Shown here: piece after piece, positions 20,119 to 30,671 of the stretch
Numbering within the stretch: position 1 is the first letter of the stretch
Layout: each line of letters starts with the position of its first letter
From: Actinobacillus succinogenes 130Z
GTDB lineage: Bacteria; Pseudomonadota; Gammaproteobacteria; Enterobacterales; Pasteurellaceae
Reading direction: 5' to 3'
NCBI RefSeq assembly: GCF_000017245.1
Contig: NC_009655.1
Location: 2,108,001-2,172,000, forward strand
Length of the DNA: 64,000 nucleotides
The notes under the pieces: generated by a model
Databases searched by the model: none
Seen by the model: the letters and a program-made list of their open reading frames with translations, nothing else
What the model was told of the DNA's origin: nothing
Program-made: the position numbers and the translations under genes

Positions 20119-21309
20119 TTAATCATCTCGTAACCGCGCATGCCCGCCGCGCATTAAGCGGTTTTCATGATCAATTCGAATCAACACCGCAATACTGATT
20201 GTCATAATGATTAAACTGGAACCACCATAACTGACTAACGGAAAAGTCAAGCCTTTGGTCGGCAATAACCCTAACGCCATGCCTAAATTAACGAATCCCT
20301 GAAAGAAAATCCAAAAACTGATACCAAAAGCAAAAAAACCTTTAAAACGTTGCTCTAACTGTAAGGATTCGCGTCCGATTTTCATCGCACGGAATACCAG
20401 CGCAGAAAGTAAAAAGACGATGACGGCAATGCCCAAAAAACCGAATTCTTCACCTACGACCGCCATTACAAAGTCCGTATGAGCTTCAGGCAGATATTCT
20501 AATTTTTGAATGGAATTGCCTAATCCTTCACCGGTGAATTCGCCCCGTCCGAATGCCATAAGAGAATTGGAAAGCTGAAACCCTGTACCATAAGGGTCTT
20601 TAAACGGATCCATAAAGCCGGTAATACGTTTCATACGATAAGCGGAAGACAGCACTAACACTACGAATAGAAACGCGCCGATACCGATTAACCCTACAAA
20701 CTGCATAATGTGCGCACCGGCAATAAACAGCAAACCGAAAGTAATCACAAACAGTACCACCGTACTGCCCAAGTCCGGCTGCAGTAACAACAAGACACCG
20801 AACAGTCCCATCACCAGCAACGGTTTAAACGCGCTGAGTTTTTTTGACCGTACTTCGTCATAACGACGGGTAAAATAACTGGAAAGGAAACAAATAAGCG
20901 CCAACTTGGCAAATTCCGCAGGCTGAAAATTAAAGATCCCCATAGGAATCCAACGACGCGCTCCGTTAATAGTTTTGCCGATCCCCGGAATAGCAACCGC
21001 CAACAGCAGCAGAATCGCAATAAAGAAAACCAGAAAATAACGATCTTCCCACTTTTCCATGGGAATTTTCAGAAAAATGTAAAACGTAACGAAAGATAAA
21101 AAAACATATAACGCATCACGAACCGCAAAATGGAAAGGATTATTCTCAATTCGTGTTCCTACCGGAATTGAAGCGGACGTCACCATAATAAAACCGATGA
21201 ACAACAAAATCACGAATAACCACAACAATGTACGGTCATACAATAAATTATTCGGCGTAATGGTCGTCCAACGCTGCATATTTTCTTTGAATTTTGTTAA
21301 AAACCGCAT
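20119..21309 (-). CDS. ftsW: FtsW, SEDS-family peptidoglycan glycosyltransferase
   Basis: A polytopic (about ten helices) SEDS-family lipid II polymerase working with FtsI at the septum. It has 396 residues. SEDS features are FQPAEFAKLALI, QPDLGSTVVLF, NSLMAFGRGEFTGEGLGNSIQKLEYLPEAHTDF and the C-terminal LTFPLVSYGGSS. Its 5' end lies 13 bases after murD. Confidence 0.97.
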   Translation of the reverse strand: MRFLTKFKENMQRWTTITPNNLLYDRTLLWLFVILLFIGFIMVTSASIPVGTRIENNPFHFAVRDALYVFLSFVTFYIFLKIPMEKWEDRYFLVFFIAILLLLAVAIPGIGKTINGARRWIPMGIFNFQPAEFAKLALICFLSSYFTRRYDEVRSKKLSAFKPLLVMGLFGVLLLLQPDLGSTVVLFVITFGLLFIAGAHIMQFVGLIGIGAFLFVVLVLSSAYRMKRITGFMDPFKDPYGTGFQLSNSLMAFGRGEFTGEGLGNSIQKLEYLPEAHTDFVMAVVGEEFGFLGIAVIVFLLSALVFRAMKIGRESLQLEQRFKGFFAFGISFWIFFQGFVNLGMALGLLPTKGLTFPLVSYGGSSLIIMTISIAVLIRIDHENRLMRGGHARLRDD

Positions 21310-21322
21310 TTGCGCACTAATC

Positions 21323-22636
21323 CTATAATTTAGCTAAACGAGTAAATTCATCCCCGCGTTTTTCAAATGAAGCAAATTGATCCAAGCTGGCACAAGCAGG
21401 CGATAACAATACCATATCCCCGGATTTTAACGCAGGGCGTAACGCATTAACCGCTTGTTCCATGGTTTCAAACAACTGACTTCGAGCAGACAATTTCGCT
21501 AATGCCGCACCGTCCTGCCCGAAACAGTAACAGAAAATTTCAGGTTTATTAACTAATTTTTCCAACTCGCTGAAATCCGCACCTTTGCCGTCACCGCCCA
21601 ACAATAAATGTAAATTGCCTTCTAAATATAAACCGGTTAACGCCGCTACGGTACTGCCTACATTGGTCGCTTTAGAATCGTTAATCCAGCGCACGCCGTT
21701 GGCTAAATGGGCTAATTGAAAACGGTGATCCAAACCGGTAAAAGTACGAAGTGCGGTCCGAATTCCGTGGGTTTTCACGCCGACGGCCTGTGCCAGCGCA
21801 ATCGACGCTAACGCGTTCATATAATTATGCCGACCGGAAATCTTCACTTCATCGCACGGTAAAACCACTTCCCGCCCTGCCATTAAGTATTGTTTGCCGT
21901 TTTCCGTTTTCAGCCAATAATCCGCATGACTTTCACCGAAACTGAACTGACGTTTTGCGCGCTGTTTGTTATCTTGGGTCAGCGAATCTTCCGCATTAAT
22001 CACAGCGGTTTCCGCATTCGCATAAATTTTCAGTTTTGCCTGACGGTAATCTTCCAAATCCGCATAACGGTTCATGTGATCTTCCGTAACATTTAATACC
22101 GTTGCCGCCCTTGCCCGCAAGCCGAATGTGGTTTCCAACTGGAAACTGGATAATTCAAGTACATACAAATCATATTCCGCGTCCAATAAAGACAAGGCAG
22201 GAATACCGATATTGCCGCCCATACCCGCACGTAAACCGTCCGCTTTCGCCATTTCCGCCACCAACGTCGTAACGGTACTTTTGCCGTTGGAACCGGTAAT
22301 CGCTACCACGGGCTTAGCTTGGATATTGGCTTCACGGCAAAATAATTCTATATCGCCGACAACTTCGATACCGGCGGAAAGTGCGGTCTGAATTTCCGGT
22401 GTTTTTACCGCCAAACCGGGACTGATAACAATCATATCGCTATCGTTCAGCCAGTCCTGATTCAAATTTCCCTTATGTAAAGGAACGTTAGGATGCAGTT
22501 GATCCGCACCCGCAGGATTCGTACGGGTATCAATAACGCGCACATCCGCTTGTTTTTTCAACAAAAAATCCACGCAGGATAATCCTGTTTTACCCAGCCC
22601 GATAACGGTGATTTTTTTATTTTTATATTCTGCCAT
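21323..22636 (-). CDS. murD: UDP-N-acetylmuramoylalanine--D-glutamate ligase
   Basis: Adds D-Glu to the stem peptide. It has 437 residues with VIGLGKTGLSCVDFL (UDP site), ITGSNGKSTVTTLV (ATP P-loop), NVTEDHMNRY and HRFQLAHLANGVRWINDSKATN. The C-terminal LLSPACASLDQFASFEKRGDEF is diagnostic for MurD. Confidence 0.98.
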   Translation of the reverse strand: MAEYKNKKITVIGLGKTGLSCVDFLLKKQADVRVIDTRTNPAGADQLHPNVPLHKGNLNQDWLNDSDMIVISPGLAVKTPEIQTALSAGIEVVGDIELFCREANIQAKPVVAITGSNGKSTVTTLVAEMAKADGLRAGMGGNIGIPALSLLDAEYDLYVLELSSFQLETTFGLRARAATVLNVTEDHMNRYADLEDYRQAKLKIYANAETAVINAEDSLTQDNKQRAKRQFSFGESHADYWLKTENGKQYLMAGREVVLPCDEVKISGRHNYMNALASIALAQAVGVKTHGIRTALRTFTGLDHRFQLAHLANGVRWINDSKATNVGSTVAALTGLYLEGNLHLLLGGDGKGADFSELEKLVNKPEIFCYCFGQDGAALAKLSARSQLFETMEQAVNALRPALKSGDMVLLSPACASLDQFASFEKRGDEFTRLAKL

Positions 22637-22673
22637 ATGGGAATACCTAACAATGTTTTAACTTAACCCGGAA

Positions 22674-23756
22674 TCAACGAAGTTTAAGCGTAACCAACCC
22701 AAGCAATACCAACATTAACGAGATAATCCAAAAACGGATAATCACGCGCGGTTCCGGCCAGCCTTTCAGCTCGTAGTGATGATGAATCGGCGCCATGCGG
22801 AAAATACGTTTTTTGCGTAATTTGTAGGATCCCACCTGCAGAATAACCGATACGGTTTCCATGACGAATACGCCGCCCATGATCACCAATAGAAATTCCT
22901 GACGAACCAATACGGCAATGACGCCTAACGCACCGCCCAATGCCAGCGAACCGACATCACCCATAAAAACTTGCGCCGGATAAGTATTAAACCACAGAAA
23001 TCCTAAACCGGCGCCGACAATAGCGGTACAAAAAATCACCAATTCGGAAGTATAACTGACATAAGGAATATAAAGATATTTGGAGATTTCGACGTTTCCG
23101 GTCGCCCAAGCGATAATCGCAAATGCACCGGCAACAAAAACCGTCGGCATAATCGCCAAACCGTCCAGACCGTCGGTTAAATTCACGGCATTACTGGTAC
23201 CGACAATCACAAAATAAGCCAACACTATATAAAACAATCCCAGTTGCGGCATAATGTCCTTAAAGAAAGGTACCACCAAACGCGTCGCATCAGTATCCTT
23301 ACCGATCATATACATAGTAAATACGGCAATAAACGCCACTACGGATAACCAAAAATATTTCCAGCGTGCAATCAAACCGTCGGTATTTTTATACTTGATT
23401 TTACGGTAATCATCCACAAAACCGATAGCGCCATATCCCAATAATACAAATAAACTACACCAGATATACGGATTGGACAAATCGCCCCACAGCAAAGAAC
23501 TGGCGGTAATCGTCGCAAGAATCATGATTCCGCCCATAGTCGGCGTACCGCGTTTCTGAAAATGGCTCTCCGGCCCGTCATTACGCACTTCCTGACCGAA
23601 TTTGAAAATCTGAAGGCGAAGGATCATTTTCGGGCCGATCCATAACGACAACAGCAAAGCGGTTAACAATGATAAAACAGCGCGTACCGTTAAATAAGAA
23701 ATCACATGAAAACTACTAAAATACTGCTCTAAAAAAGAAGCTAGCCAGACTAACAT
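22674..23756 (-). CDS. mraY: phospho-MurNAc-pentapeptide transferase (lipid I synthase)
   Basis: An integral membrane enzyme that transfers phospho-MurNAc-pentapeptide to undecaprenyl phosphate. It has 360 residues and about ten helices. Conserved acidic and His motifs are visible: [31 protein letters not shown] and [12 protein letters not shown]. It lies 6 bases after murF. Confidence 0.98.
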   Translation of the reverse strand: MLVWLASFLEQYFSSFHVISYLTVRAVLSLLTALLLSLWIGPKMILRLQIFKFGQEVRNDGPESHFQKRGTPTMGGIMILATITASSLLWGDLSNPYIWCSLFVLLGYGAIGFVDDYRKIKYKNTDGLIARWKYFWLSVVAFIAVFTMYMIGKDTDATRLVVPFFKDIMPQLGLFYIVLAYFVIVGTSNAVNLTDGLDGLAIMPTVFVAGAFAIIAWATGNVEISKYLYIPYVSYTSELVIFCTAIVGAGLGFLWFNTYPAQVFMGDVGSLALGGALGVIAVLVRQEFLLVIMGGVFVMETVSVILQVGSYKLRKKRIFRMAPIHHHYELKGWPEPRVIIRFWIISLMLVLLGLVTLKLR

Positions 23757-23762
23757 TTTTGA

Positions 23763-25205
23763 TTATCCTTCAAATTTTCGCTTTAAAATTGCAATCACAT
23801 CTTCCATTTTTTGACTGCGAGATCCTTTTGCCAACAACACAACCCGTTGATTATTTTTAAGTTTTTCATCAATAACGGCAGCGAGATAATTCGCCATAAC
23901 GGTTTTATCGGTAAAATGAGTGCCGTTACAAGCTTGGGCAATCACAGCGGTTTCCGCTCCGAAACAGGCAACGCAATCCAAATTCGCACTTTTAGCGTAA
24001 TTCGCCACTTGCCGGTGACATTCCCGACTGTTTTCCCCTAATTCCGCCATGTCCCCCACAGCTAAAATACGAAATGCTTCATAATTTTTTAGCACGCCAA
24101 TTGCCGATTTCAAAGAATCTACATTGGCGTTATAGGTATCGTCCAACAATAATAGATTGTTACACGGTTCAATAGGAAACAACCGCCCTTTCACCGGCGA
24201 ACGCTGTTCCAAGCCGGCTTTCACGTCGCACAATTCGGCACCGACATTCATAGCTAAAGCCGTTGCCGCTAAGGCATTGTCGATATTATGTGCGCCTAAA
24301 TACGGCAGACTGATATCAATCGAACCGTCAGGGCTGTGTAATGTAAAAGCGGATCCGGATTCCGTCATCCGAATGTTCTCCGCCCAATAATCCGCCTCCG
24401 GGTTCGTAGCGGAAAAGGACTGCATTCGATGTCCGGCGATTTCTTTGTCCCATAACGACAGGTAGTGACAATCCGAATTCACAACGGCAATGCCGTCTTC
24501 GGACAATCCCCGGTAAATCTCCCCTTTCGCCCGCGCCACGCCGTCCAGCGAACCGAAACCTTCCAAATGCGCCGCCGCAACATTGTTAATCAAGGCTACG
24601 TCAGGACGCACTAATTTCGTCGTATAATCAATTTCACCGGCATGATTCGCGCCCAATTCGATCACGGCAAAGCGGTGTTCGGGCTGCAGACGAAGTAAGG
24701 TTAACGGCACTCCGATGTCATTGTTGAAATTTCCCTGCGTAAACAAAACGGCGTCCGCAAAATTCGCTTTCCCATGATTTGAGCCGGTAAAAAAAACTTC
24801 TGTATTTTTGACCGCACTTTTCCGTGCCGTTTGTTGCAAAATCGATGCGGTCATCTCTTTTACCGTGGTTTTACCCGAAGACCCGGTTATCGCGACGGTT
24901 AATGGATTCAGCTCCGATTTCAGCCATTGAGCCAAATGTCCTAACGCCAAACGGGTATCGGCGACCACAATTTGCGGCACATTAACCTCGCAGGCATGTT
25001 CTACCACAACCGCCGTATTTCCCTGCTCTACCGCAGACACTAAATAATCATGGGCATCAAATTTTTCGCCTTTTAAAGCAAAAAACAAACCGTTTTGAGT
25101 CACTCGCCGGCTATCCGTACTCACCGTCTCCACGGTTACCGTTTCATCGCCAATTAATCTGCCGTTTAAAATTTCAGCCAGTTTTTTTGTCTGTAAACTA
25201 ATCAT
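23763..25205 (-). CDS. murF: UDP-MurNAc-tripeptide--D-alanyl-D-alanine ligase, with a USS-bearing insertion
   Basis: Adds the D-Ala-D-Ala dipeptide, the last cytoplasmic step of the precursor. It has 480 residues, nearly 30 longer than E. coli MurF. Motifs: TDSRRVTQNGLFFALKGE, GSSGKTTVKEM (P-loop), NDIGVPLTLL, IELGANHAGEI and LLDDTYNANVDS. The extra length is largely an insertion at about residues 127-152, between the P-loop helix and the GNFNNDIGVP segment. That insertion contains an exact uptake-signal core (24811-24819, read as KSAVK). The start abuts the murE stop. Confidence 0.97.
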   Translation of the reverse strand: MISLQTKKLAEILNGRLIGDETVTVETVSTDSRRVTQNGLFFALKGEKFDAHDYLVSAVEQGNTAVVVEHACEVNVPQIVVADTRLALGHLAQWLKSELNPLTVAITGSSGKTTVKEMTASILQQTARKSAVKNTEVFFTGSNHGKANFADAVLFTQGNFNNDIGVPLTLLRLQPEHRFAVIELGANHAGEIDYTTKLVRPDVALINNVAAAHLEGFGSLDGVARAKGEIYRGLSEDGIAVVNSDCHYLSLWDKEIAGHRMQSFSATNPEADYWAENIRMTESGSAFTLHSPDGSIDISLPYLGAHNIDNALAATALAMNVGAELCDVKAGLEQRSPVKGRLFPIEPCNNLLLLDDTYNANVDSLKSAIGVLKNYEAFRILAVGDMAELGENSRECHRQVANYAKSANLDCVACFGAETAVIAQACNGTHFTDKTVMANYLAAVIDEKLKNNQRVVLLAKGSRSQKMEDVIAILKRKFEG

Positions 25206-26672
25206 TTATAAATATTTCTTCGCTGTTTCCTGATCGGAAAAATAACGTTTTTCTTTTCCGACGATTTGATAATCTTCATGGCCTTTACCGGCAATTAAAA
25301 TAACATCATTTTCCGCCGCACTTTGAATCGCCGCGCAAATAGCCGCTTCCCGGGCGTGAATAATTTGCACGTTTTTTAAACGGGCGAATCCGGCCGTAAT
25401 ATCCGCCACAATTTTTTCCGGATCTTCCGTTCGCGGGTTGTCGTCAGTGACAATAACCCGATCGGCAAGACTTTCGGCTATTTGCGCCATCATCGGACGC
25501 TTGCCGTTATCACGTTCGCCGCCGCAACCGAAAATGCACCATAGTTTACCTCGACAATGAGTACGTGCGGCTTGCAAAGCTTTTTCCAAAGCATCCGGCG
25601 TATGGGCATAATCCACAATTACCGTTGGCTTATGTACCGCTTTGAGCATTTCCATCCGTCCGCAAACCCCGCGAAGTTGCGAAACCGTACGTATCAAAGT
25701 CTGCAAAGGATACCCCAAACACAGCAATGTTGCCAACACCAACAATAAGTTGCTCACATTAAAAGCACCGATTAGCCGGCTTGCCAACACACCGTCGCCC
25801 CAGCTGGAAGCAAATTTAATCTCGGCACCGTCACCGGTGAAGGAAAGTGCGGTCGCTTTCAGCCAGTTTTTTTGCTGAGGCTGAAAATCGGGGTTACAAC
25901 TAACCGCTACAGCACGCGGTAATTCCTGCAACCAAGTCCGACCGACTTCATCGTCCGCATTAATAATTTGATATTTTGACGGCAATGCGGTAAACAACCG
26001 CTTTTTGGCGTCCGCATAAGCCGTCATACTGCCGTGATAATCCAGATGATCACGACTTAAATTGGTAAAAATAACCGCTGTAAATTTTAATGCTTCAATG
26101 CGTTTTTGTACCAATCCGTGCGATGACACTTCAATCGCGGCAAAATCCGCACCTTGTTCGATAAAGCGGGCTAATGAAGATTGCACTTCAATCGCCGAAC
26201 CCGTCGTGTTGGCGGCGGACTGCAGCTGTCCTAACAAACCGTTGCCGACGGTTCCCATTACGGCGGGTATGTTGCCTAAAATCCGCGCCCATTGCGCCAA
26301 TAACTGAGAAACGGTGGTTTTGCCGTTCGTACCGGTGACGCCGGTTAATATCAAACGTTGAGACGGGCCGTCATAAAATTTATCGGCGATTTCCGATAGA
26401 TGTTCGGGAAGGTTGAAATAGGAAATAACGGGAATATTGCGTTCGAAACGCACTTGCAAATGTTCGCTTTCATTATCGCATTCCGCCAATACTGCGGCGG
26501 CGTGGCGCTCGATTGCGACGGGAATAAAACGTCTGCCGTCGACATTGTGACCTTTTATTGCAACGAAAAGACAGCCAGTCTTAACTGAGCGGCTGTCTAA
26601 ACACATTTCTGTAAATCGAATACCATCTAATTCGGGGCTGTTAAGCCCCAAAAGTGCGGTCAAATTTTTCAT
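25206..26672 (-). CDS. murE: UDP-MurNAc-L-Ala-D-Glu--meso-diaminopimelate ligase
   Basis: Adds the third stem-peptide residue. It has 488 residues with the P-loop TGTNGKTTV and the motif [13 protein letters not shown] is the specificity signature for meso-diaminopimelate rather than lysine, as expected for a Gram-negative cell wall. dapF in this same window supplies the meso-DAP. It lies 8 bases after ftsI, and the next base after its stop starts murF. Confidence 0.98.
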   Translation of the reverse strand: MKNLTALLGLNSPELDGIRFTEMCLDSRSVKTGCLFVAIKGHNVDGRRFIPVAIERHAAAVLAECDNESEHLQVRFERNIPVISYFNLPEHLSEIADKFYDGPSQRLILTGVTGTNGKTTVSQLLAQWARILGNIPAVMGTVGNGLLGQLQSAANTTGSAIEVQSSLARFIEQGADFAAIEVSSHGLVQKRIEALKFTAVIFTNLSRDHLDYHGSMTAYADAKKRLFTALPSKYQIINADDEVGRTWLQELPRAVAVSCNPDFQPQQKNWLKATALSFTGDGAEIKFASSWGDGVLASRLIGAFNVSNLLLVLATLLCLGYPLQTLIRTVSQLRGVCGRMEMLKAVHKPTVIVDYAHTPDALEKALQAARTHCRGKLWCIFGCGGERDNGKRPMMAQIAESLADRVIVTDDNPRTEDPEKIVADITAGFARLKNVQIIHAREAAICAAIQSAAENDVILIAGKGHEDYQIVGKEKRYFSDQETAKKYL

Positions 26673-26680
26673 CGTTTTTA

Positions 26681-28543
26681 CTAATTCTGTTGTTGGGTTG
26701 ACGATTGCGAATCCACTTTAGACTGTTGACTTAAGCGTATCACACGTCTTGTGATTTTCGCATTTTGACCGGTAGGTTCGGCATCCGGTGTAATATTATA
26801 GGCTCTTAAAGCATAACCCATAATGCTGGAGAATACCGGTGCGGACACGGCACCGCCGTAATATTGTCCGGCTTTCGGATCATCGATTAAAATCACCAAA
26901 GCGAAACGCGGATCCGTCGCCGGTGCAAGTCCGGCGGTATATGCCATGTATTTATCCACGTAACGGCCTTTTTCCAGTTTTTTCGCCGTACCGGTTTTAA
27001 TCGCGACGCGGTAACCTTCTACCATGGCGCGTTTATTCTTCACCGCCACTTTTTCCATCATGCCGACTACATCACGGGTAATCTTTTCCGAAAATACGCG
27101 ATTACCGATAACCGGCGGATCAACTTTGGTAATCGATAACGGACGGTAAATACCGAAACTGCCTAAAGTGACATAAGCGCGTGCAATTTGCAACGGTGTT
27201 GCGTTAATACCGTAACCGTACGCTACATTTGCGCGCTCAATATCCGCCCAACGTTTGCGGTGAGCATTCAAATAACCCGCCTGTTCACCGCCTAGACCTA
27301 AATTCGTCGATTTGCCCAATCCTGCATTTTGATAGGTTTCCATTAACGCTGACGGAGGCATACGCAATGCCAGCCGGCTCACCCCGCGGTTTGATGAATT
27401 TTCCAGGATTTCGTCTAAAGTTTGCTGATTGCGCGGTGCAACGTCGCGAATTTGGTGCCCGTTTAAAACCAACGGCCCGGTATTGATTATTTCATCACGT
27501 CGTACCGCACCGCGTTGAAGTGCGGTCAAAACTACGAAAGGTTTTACCGTAGAACCCGGTTCAAAAGTGTCGGTTACGGCTTTATTCCGCATTAAATCTT
27601 CCGATACGCCTCTGCGTTTGTTCGGGTTGTAGGAAGGTGCGTTAACCATCGCTAACACTTCTCCCGTACGCACATCAACTAACACGGCGGTACCTGATGT
27701 CGCGTTATTTTCCGCGACCGCGCGTTTAATTTCGCGATAAACCATAGATTGCAGTTTTTCATCAATACTCAATGTCACATTATGCGCTTCGTATTTTTTT
27801 ATATCGGCGATTTCTTCAACGATTTTACCGCGCTTATCTTTCCGATAAGTGCGCGAACCGGCTTTGCCCAGTAATAAAGAATTGAAGCTTTTTTCGATGC
27901 CTTCGATACCTTTATTGTCTACATCGGTAAAACCGATTAAATGTGCGGTTTCTTCCGCCCGCGGATAAAAACGACGGAAATCGTTCACTAACATCACGCC
28001 GCGAATTTTTAATTTTTTCACGTATTCGGCTACGCTCGGTGATACCTGACGGGCTAGATATTCAAAGCGAGAACGGGGTTTAGACTGAATTTTTGCTGCA
28101 ATATCTTTATAACGCAGACCTAAACTGTCCGCCAAAGCAGTCCAGCGTTCACGATCCTGCAAGGAATTTTCGTCTAAAATAACTTTCGGATCGATGGTAA
28201 TCGCATGCATCGGTACGCTTACGGAAAGCATTTGTCCGTTGCGGTCTAAAATCGAACCGCGGGCCGATTCAATGGTTAATGTACGCAACGAACGTTTATC
28301 CGCTTCATTACTGAAGGTTTCCACATTGATCGTTTGCACGAAAGCCGCACGGGCGATTAATGCAAACAACCCGAAACAAACGAACCCCACCACCCAAAGA
28401 TAGCGCGCTTTTAAGAAACTCTTTTCATACGTTACTTTGGGTTTATTTAATTTGGCGCCGCCACCCGCAGATGAAGAAACTATCGGTTTTTTCACCGCTT
28501 TTTTAGGGTTAGCGCGTTGGCGTGTTGAATTAAATTTGACCAT
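26681..28543 (-). CDS. ftsI: septal peptidoglycan transpeptidase FtsI (PBP3)
   Basis: A class B penicillin-binding protein cross-linking septal peptidoglycan. It has 620 residues: a short cytoplasmic N-terminus, one membrane helix (about 48-68), a pedestal domain with [15 protein letters not shown], and a transpeptidase domain. Active-site motifs are Ser331 in GSTVKPF, SSN at 383-385 and KTGT at 516-519. A Gln/Ser-rich tail extends past the domain. Its start overlaps the ftsL stop by one base. In Haemophilus, residues around SSN and KTGT control beta-lactam susceptibility. Confidence 0.97.
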   Translation of the reverse strand: MVKFNSTRQRANPKKAVKKPIVSSSAGGGAKLNKPKVTYEKSFLKARYLWVVGFVCFGLFALIARAAFVQTINVETFSNEADKRSLRTLTIESARGSILDRNGQMLSVSVPMHAITIDPKVILDENSLQDRERWTALADSLGLRYKDIAAKIQSKPRSRFEYLARQVSPSVAEYVKKLKIRGVMLVNDFRRFYPRAEETAHLIGFTDVDNKGIEGIEKSFNSLLLGKAGSRTYRKDKRGKIVEEIADIKKYEAHNVTLSIDEKLQSMVYREIKRAVAENNATSGTAVLVDVRTGEVLAMVNAPSYNPNKRRGVSEDLMRNKAVTDTFEPGSTVKPFVVLTALQRGAVRRDEIINTGPLVLNGHQIRDVAPRNQQTLDEILENSSNRGVSRLALRMPPSALMETYQNAGLGKSTNLGLGGEQAGYLNAHRKRWADIERANVAYGYGINATPLQIARAYVTLGSFGIYRPLSITKVDPPVIGNRVFSEKITRDVVGMMEKVAVKNKRAMVEGYRVAIKTGTAKKLEKGRYVDKYMAYTAGLAPATDPRFALVILIDDPKAGQYYGGAVSAPVFSSIMGYALRAYNITPDAEPTGQNAKITRRVIRLSQQSKVDSQSSTQQQN

Positions 28544-28875
28544 TACTCTAAAATCACCACTTCTTGTTCAGGCTCTACACGTTTCATTCCTAGTTTCACC
28601 GTCGAAATCGCTTCAATGCGGGTGTTATCGCTTAGTGTAGTTTCTTCCAGTTTTAAGTTAACAAACTCGTTTTCAAGTGCTTGTTTTTCAAACACTAATT
28701 CGCCTTTTTCCGCCACCAGCATACGTGTTTGATGGGTGATCCACACAGTACTGACGGCCGTACAAGTTATCGCTAAAATCAATGCGACAACGGTTTTATT
28801 TAATTCGCATAAGTCTTGAATAATTAAATCCTGCAACGGATAACGTTCACTGTTTAATAACGGTTGATCCGACAT
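28543..28875 (-). CDS. ftsL: cell-division protein FtsL
   Basis: A small bitopic divisome protein that binds FtsB and FtsQ. It has 110 residues: a cytoplasmic N-terminus, a membrane helix (about 30-48, [18 protein letters not shown]) and a periplasmic coiled coil ([19 protein letters not shown]). It overlaps rsmH and ftsI by one base each. The identification rests on topology and position more than on sequence, as is usual for this fast-evolving protein. Confidence 0.93.
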   Translation of the reverse strand: MSDQPLLNSERYPLQDLIIQDLCELNKTVVALILAITCTAVSTVWITHQTRMLVAEKGELVFEKQALENEFVNLKLEETTLSDNTRIEAISTVKLGMKRVEPEQEVVILE

Positions 28876-29840
28876 TACAATTTCTCCGCTATTCTTAATA
28901 CCGCACTGCGTGAACGGGGATTCACGGCAATTTCCCGTTCGCTCGGTTGAATGGCTTTGCCGATGGTTTTCAGTGTGCGGTTACGCTGAATTTGCTCTTC
29001 ACGCAACGGTAAACCTTTCGGAATATCCTCTCCCCGACTTTGTTTACGCATGAAATGTTTCACCATCCGGTCTTCCAGCGAATGAAAACTGATAACGGAT
29101 AAACGCCCCTGCGGGGCAAGAACGGTAAGCGCCGATTGCAGAACACTTTCCAGTTCGTCTAATTCCGAATTAAGGAAGATGCGGATTGCCTGAAAAGTAC
29201 GGGTTGCCGGGTGTTTATGTTTGTCTTTGAAAGGAACGGCGCTGGAAATCAGTTCCGCCAGCTGTAAAGTACGATTAAGAATTTCTTCGTTCTTTTCCAC
29301 CGCACTTTTGTTGTAATTCACAATCGCTGCGGCAATACGTTTAGCGAAACGTTCTTCACCGAACGTTTTAAGTACCCAAGCTAAATCCCGTTCGCTAACT
29401 TGCGCCAGCCATTCCGACGCGGACAGCCCTTTTGTGGTATCCATGCGCATATCCAACGGGCCGTCCTTCATAAAGCTGAAACCGCGTTGTGCATCATCCA
29501 ACTGAGGGGAGGAAACACCGAGGTCGAGTAAAATCCCGTCAACTTTGCCGGTTAAACCGTACTTTGCACAAATTTCAGGAATAGCGGAAAAACTGTTGTG
29601 TTCAATTTGGAAACGCGGATCTTGAATTTTTTCCGCTTCGACAATAGCGAGGGGATCGCGATCAACGGCGATAAGACGTCCGTTCGGAGAAAGCCGGGAA
29701 AGGATTAAGCGCGAATGACCGCCGCGCCCGAAGGTGCCGTCAATATAAATACCTTGTTCTTTCAACGCCAAACCCTGCACTGCTTCATGAAGTAAAACAG
29801 TAGTATGTTCAGGATGAGAAAAAGTATTGCGCTCGCTCAT
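28875..29840 (-). CDS. rsmH: 16S rRNA (cytosine-1402 N4)-methyltransferase
   Basis: An SAM-dependent methyltransferase (MraW) for m4C1402 in 16S rRNA. It has 321 residues with the N-terminal [13 protein letters not shown], the SAM-binding segment [42 protein letters not shown] and the C-terminal [10 protein letters not shown]...[10 protein letters not shown]. It is the second gene of the dcw cluster and lies 143 bases after mraZ. Confidence 0.98.
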
Positions 29841-29905
29841 AATAAACCAAAAATAGAATAAATTTTAAAAATTAAATAACGAACATATTAATGAACGTCA
29901 GATGA

Positions 29906-29940
29906 GATAAATCGGCGATGACTCGCCGTTTATCTTTTTT
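29906..29940. other. stem-loop in the mraZ-rsmH gap
   Basis: GATAAA-T-CGGCGA / TCGCCG-TTTATC (29906-29934) forms a 12-pair stem with a four-base loop. Six T follow on the plus strand only. The neighbouring genes run on the minus strand, where no T-run follows. It is therefore not a terminator for them and may instead be an mRNA-processing or stability structure. Confidence 0.5.
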
Positions 29941-29983
29941 ATCTAGCCATTATGCTAGTTTGCTAGTGCCGCTGTTGTTGAAT

Positions 29984-30442
29984 TTATAATGACAGCGTTT
30001 TTAATGCGTCGGACAAAGCGAATTCTGAGCTGGATCCTAAAACCATGTCCTGTTCGATTTGGGCGTTCCATTCGGACTCCGACCAAATTTCAAATTTATT
30101 AAGTTGTCCCACCAACATGATATTTTTTTCTAATTTTGCCCGCTGGCGTAACGGTTCACTCAACAAAATCCGACCCGCACCGTCAAGCGCACATTCGGTG
30201 GCATACCCCAACATGACACGCTGTAAGCTGCGCAAGGCAGGATCAAAATTTGCCAGTGATAACAACTTTTGTTCAATCATTTCCCATTCGGATAAAGGGT
30301 AAAGCAGTAAGCAAGGCTGGCGAATATCCACGGTACAAACCAATTGCCCTTGGTTTTGCTCCAAGATTTCCGGGCGATAACGCGTCGGGATCGCTAAACG
30401 TCCCTTTGCATCTAAATTTATCGCTGAAGCGCCACGAAACAT
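29984..30442 (-). CDS. mraZ: transcriptional regulator MraZ
   Basis: A DNA-binding protein with two AbrB/SpoVT-type MraZ domains that represses its own dcw promoter in E. coli. The start at 30442 ([25 protein letters not shown] upstream) gives 152 residues, the family norm. A longer reading frame to 30637 would place the promoter inside the gene. The two repeated domains each contain a DAKGR or DGAGR motif. It is the first gene of the dcw cluster. Confidence 0.97.
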
Positions 30443-30497
30443 GGATACCTCGAAAATCTCACCTGTTAATCTTTTACGCAGAGCCTGGAGATAAGAT

Positions 30498-30531
30498 CCA
30501 AATATCTCCACAAAACGCCACTTTTTACCAC
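30498..30531 (-). promoter_or_regulatory. MraZ-box array
   Basis: On the minus strand TGG occurs four times with an exact 10-base period (plus-strand CCA at 30498, 30508, 30518 and 30528). A fifth CCA lies 11 bases on (30539). E. coli MraZ binds direct TGGGN repeats with 5-base spacers, i.e. the same 10-base period. The array lies just downstream of the predicted -10, as expected for autorepression. Confidence 0.75.
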
Positions 30532-30540
30532 TTATTTGCC

Positions 30541-30569
30541 ATTCTATAGATTGATTGATGAAGTTGCAA
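30541..30569 (-). promoter_or_regulatory. mraZ (dcw cluster) promoter
   Basis: On the minus strand a -35-like TTGCAA (plus 30564-30569), a 17-base spacer and TAGAAT (plus 30541-30546) predict a start near 30534. This gives a leader of about 90 bases that contains the MraZ boxes. Confidence 0.6.
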
Positions 30570-30619
30570 GCAATTAATACGGGAAAAGAAAAATCCGCAA
30601 AAAAACTACGGATAAAAAA

Positions 30620-30647
30620 ACCGCACTTTATTTGCATAAAGTGCGGT
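30620..30647 (-). terminator. paired-USS terminator of the cstA-family gene
   Basis: Inverted exact USS cores (stem ACCGCACTTTA / TAAAGTGCGGT) are followed on the minus strand by seven T. The hairpin lies between the end of the CstA-family gene and the dcw promoter. Confidence 0.85.
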
Positions 30648-30671
30648 CAATTTCAGAGAAATTTTATGAGA

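Noticed and set aside
30443..30637. Extended N-terminus of mraZ
   Set aside because: The extra 65 residues cover the promoter and MraZ boxes, and the family begins at MFRGA with a good ribosome-binding site at 30442.
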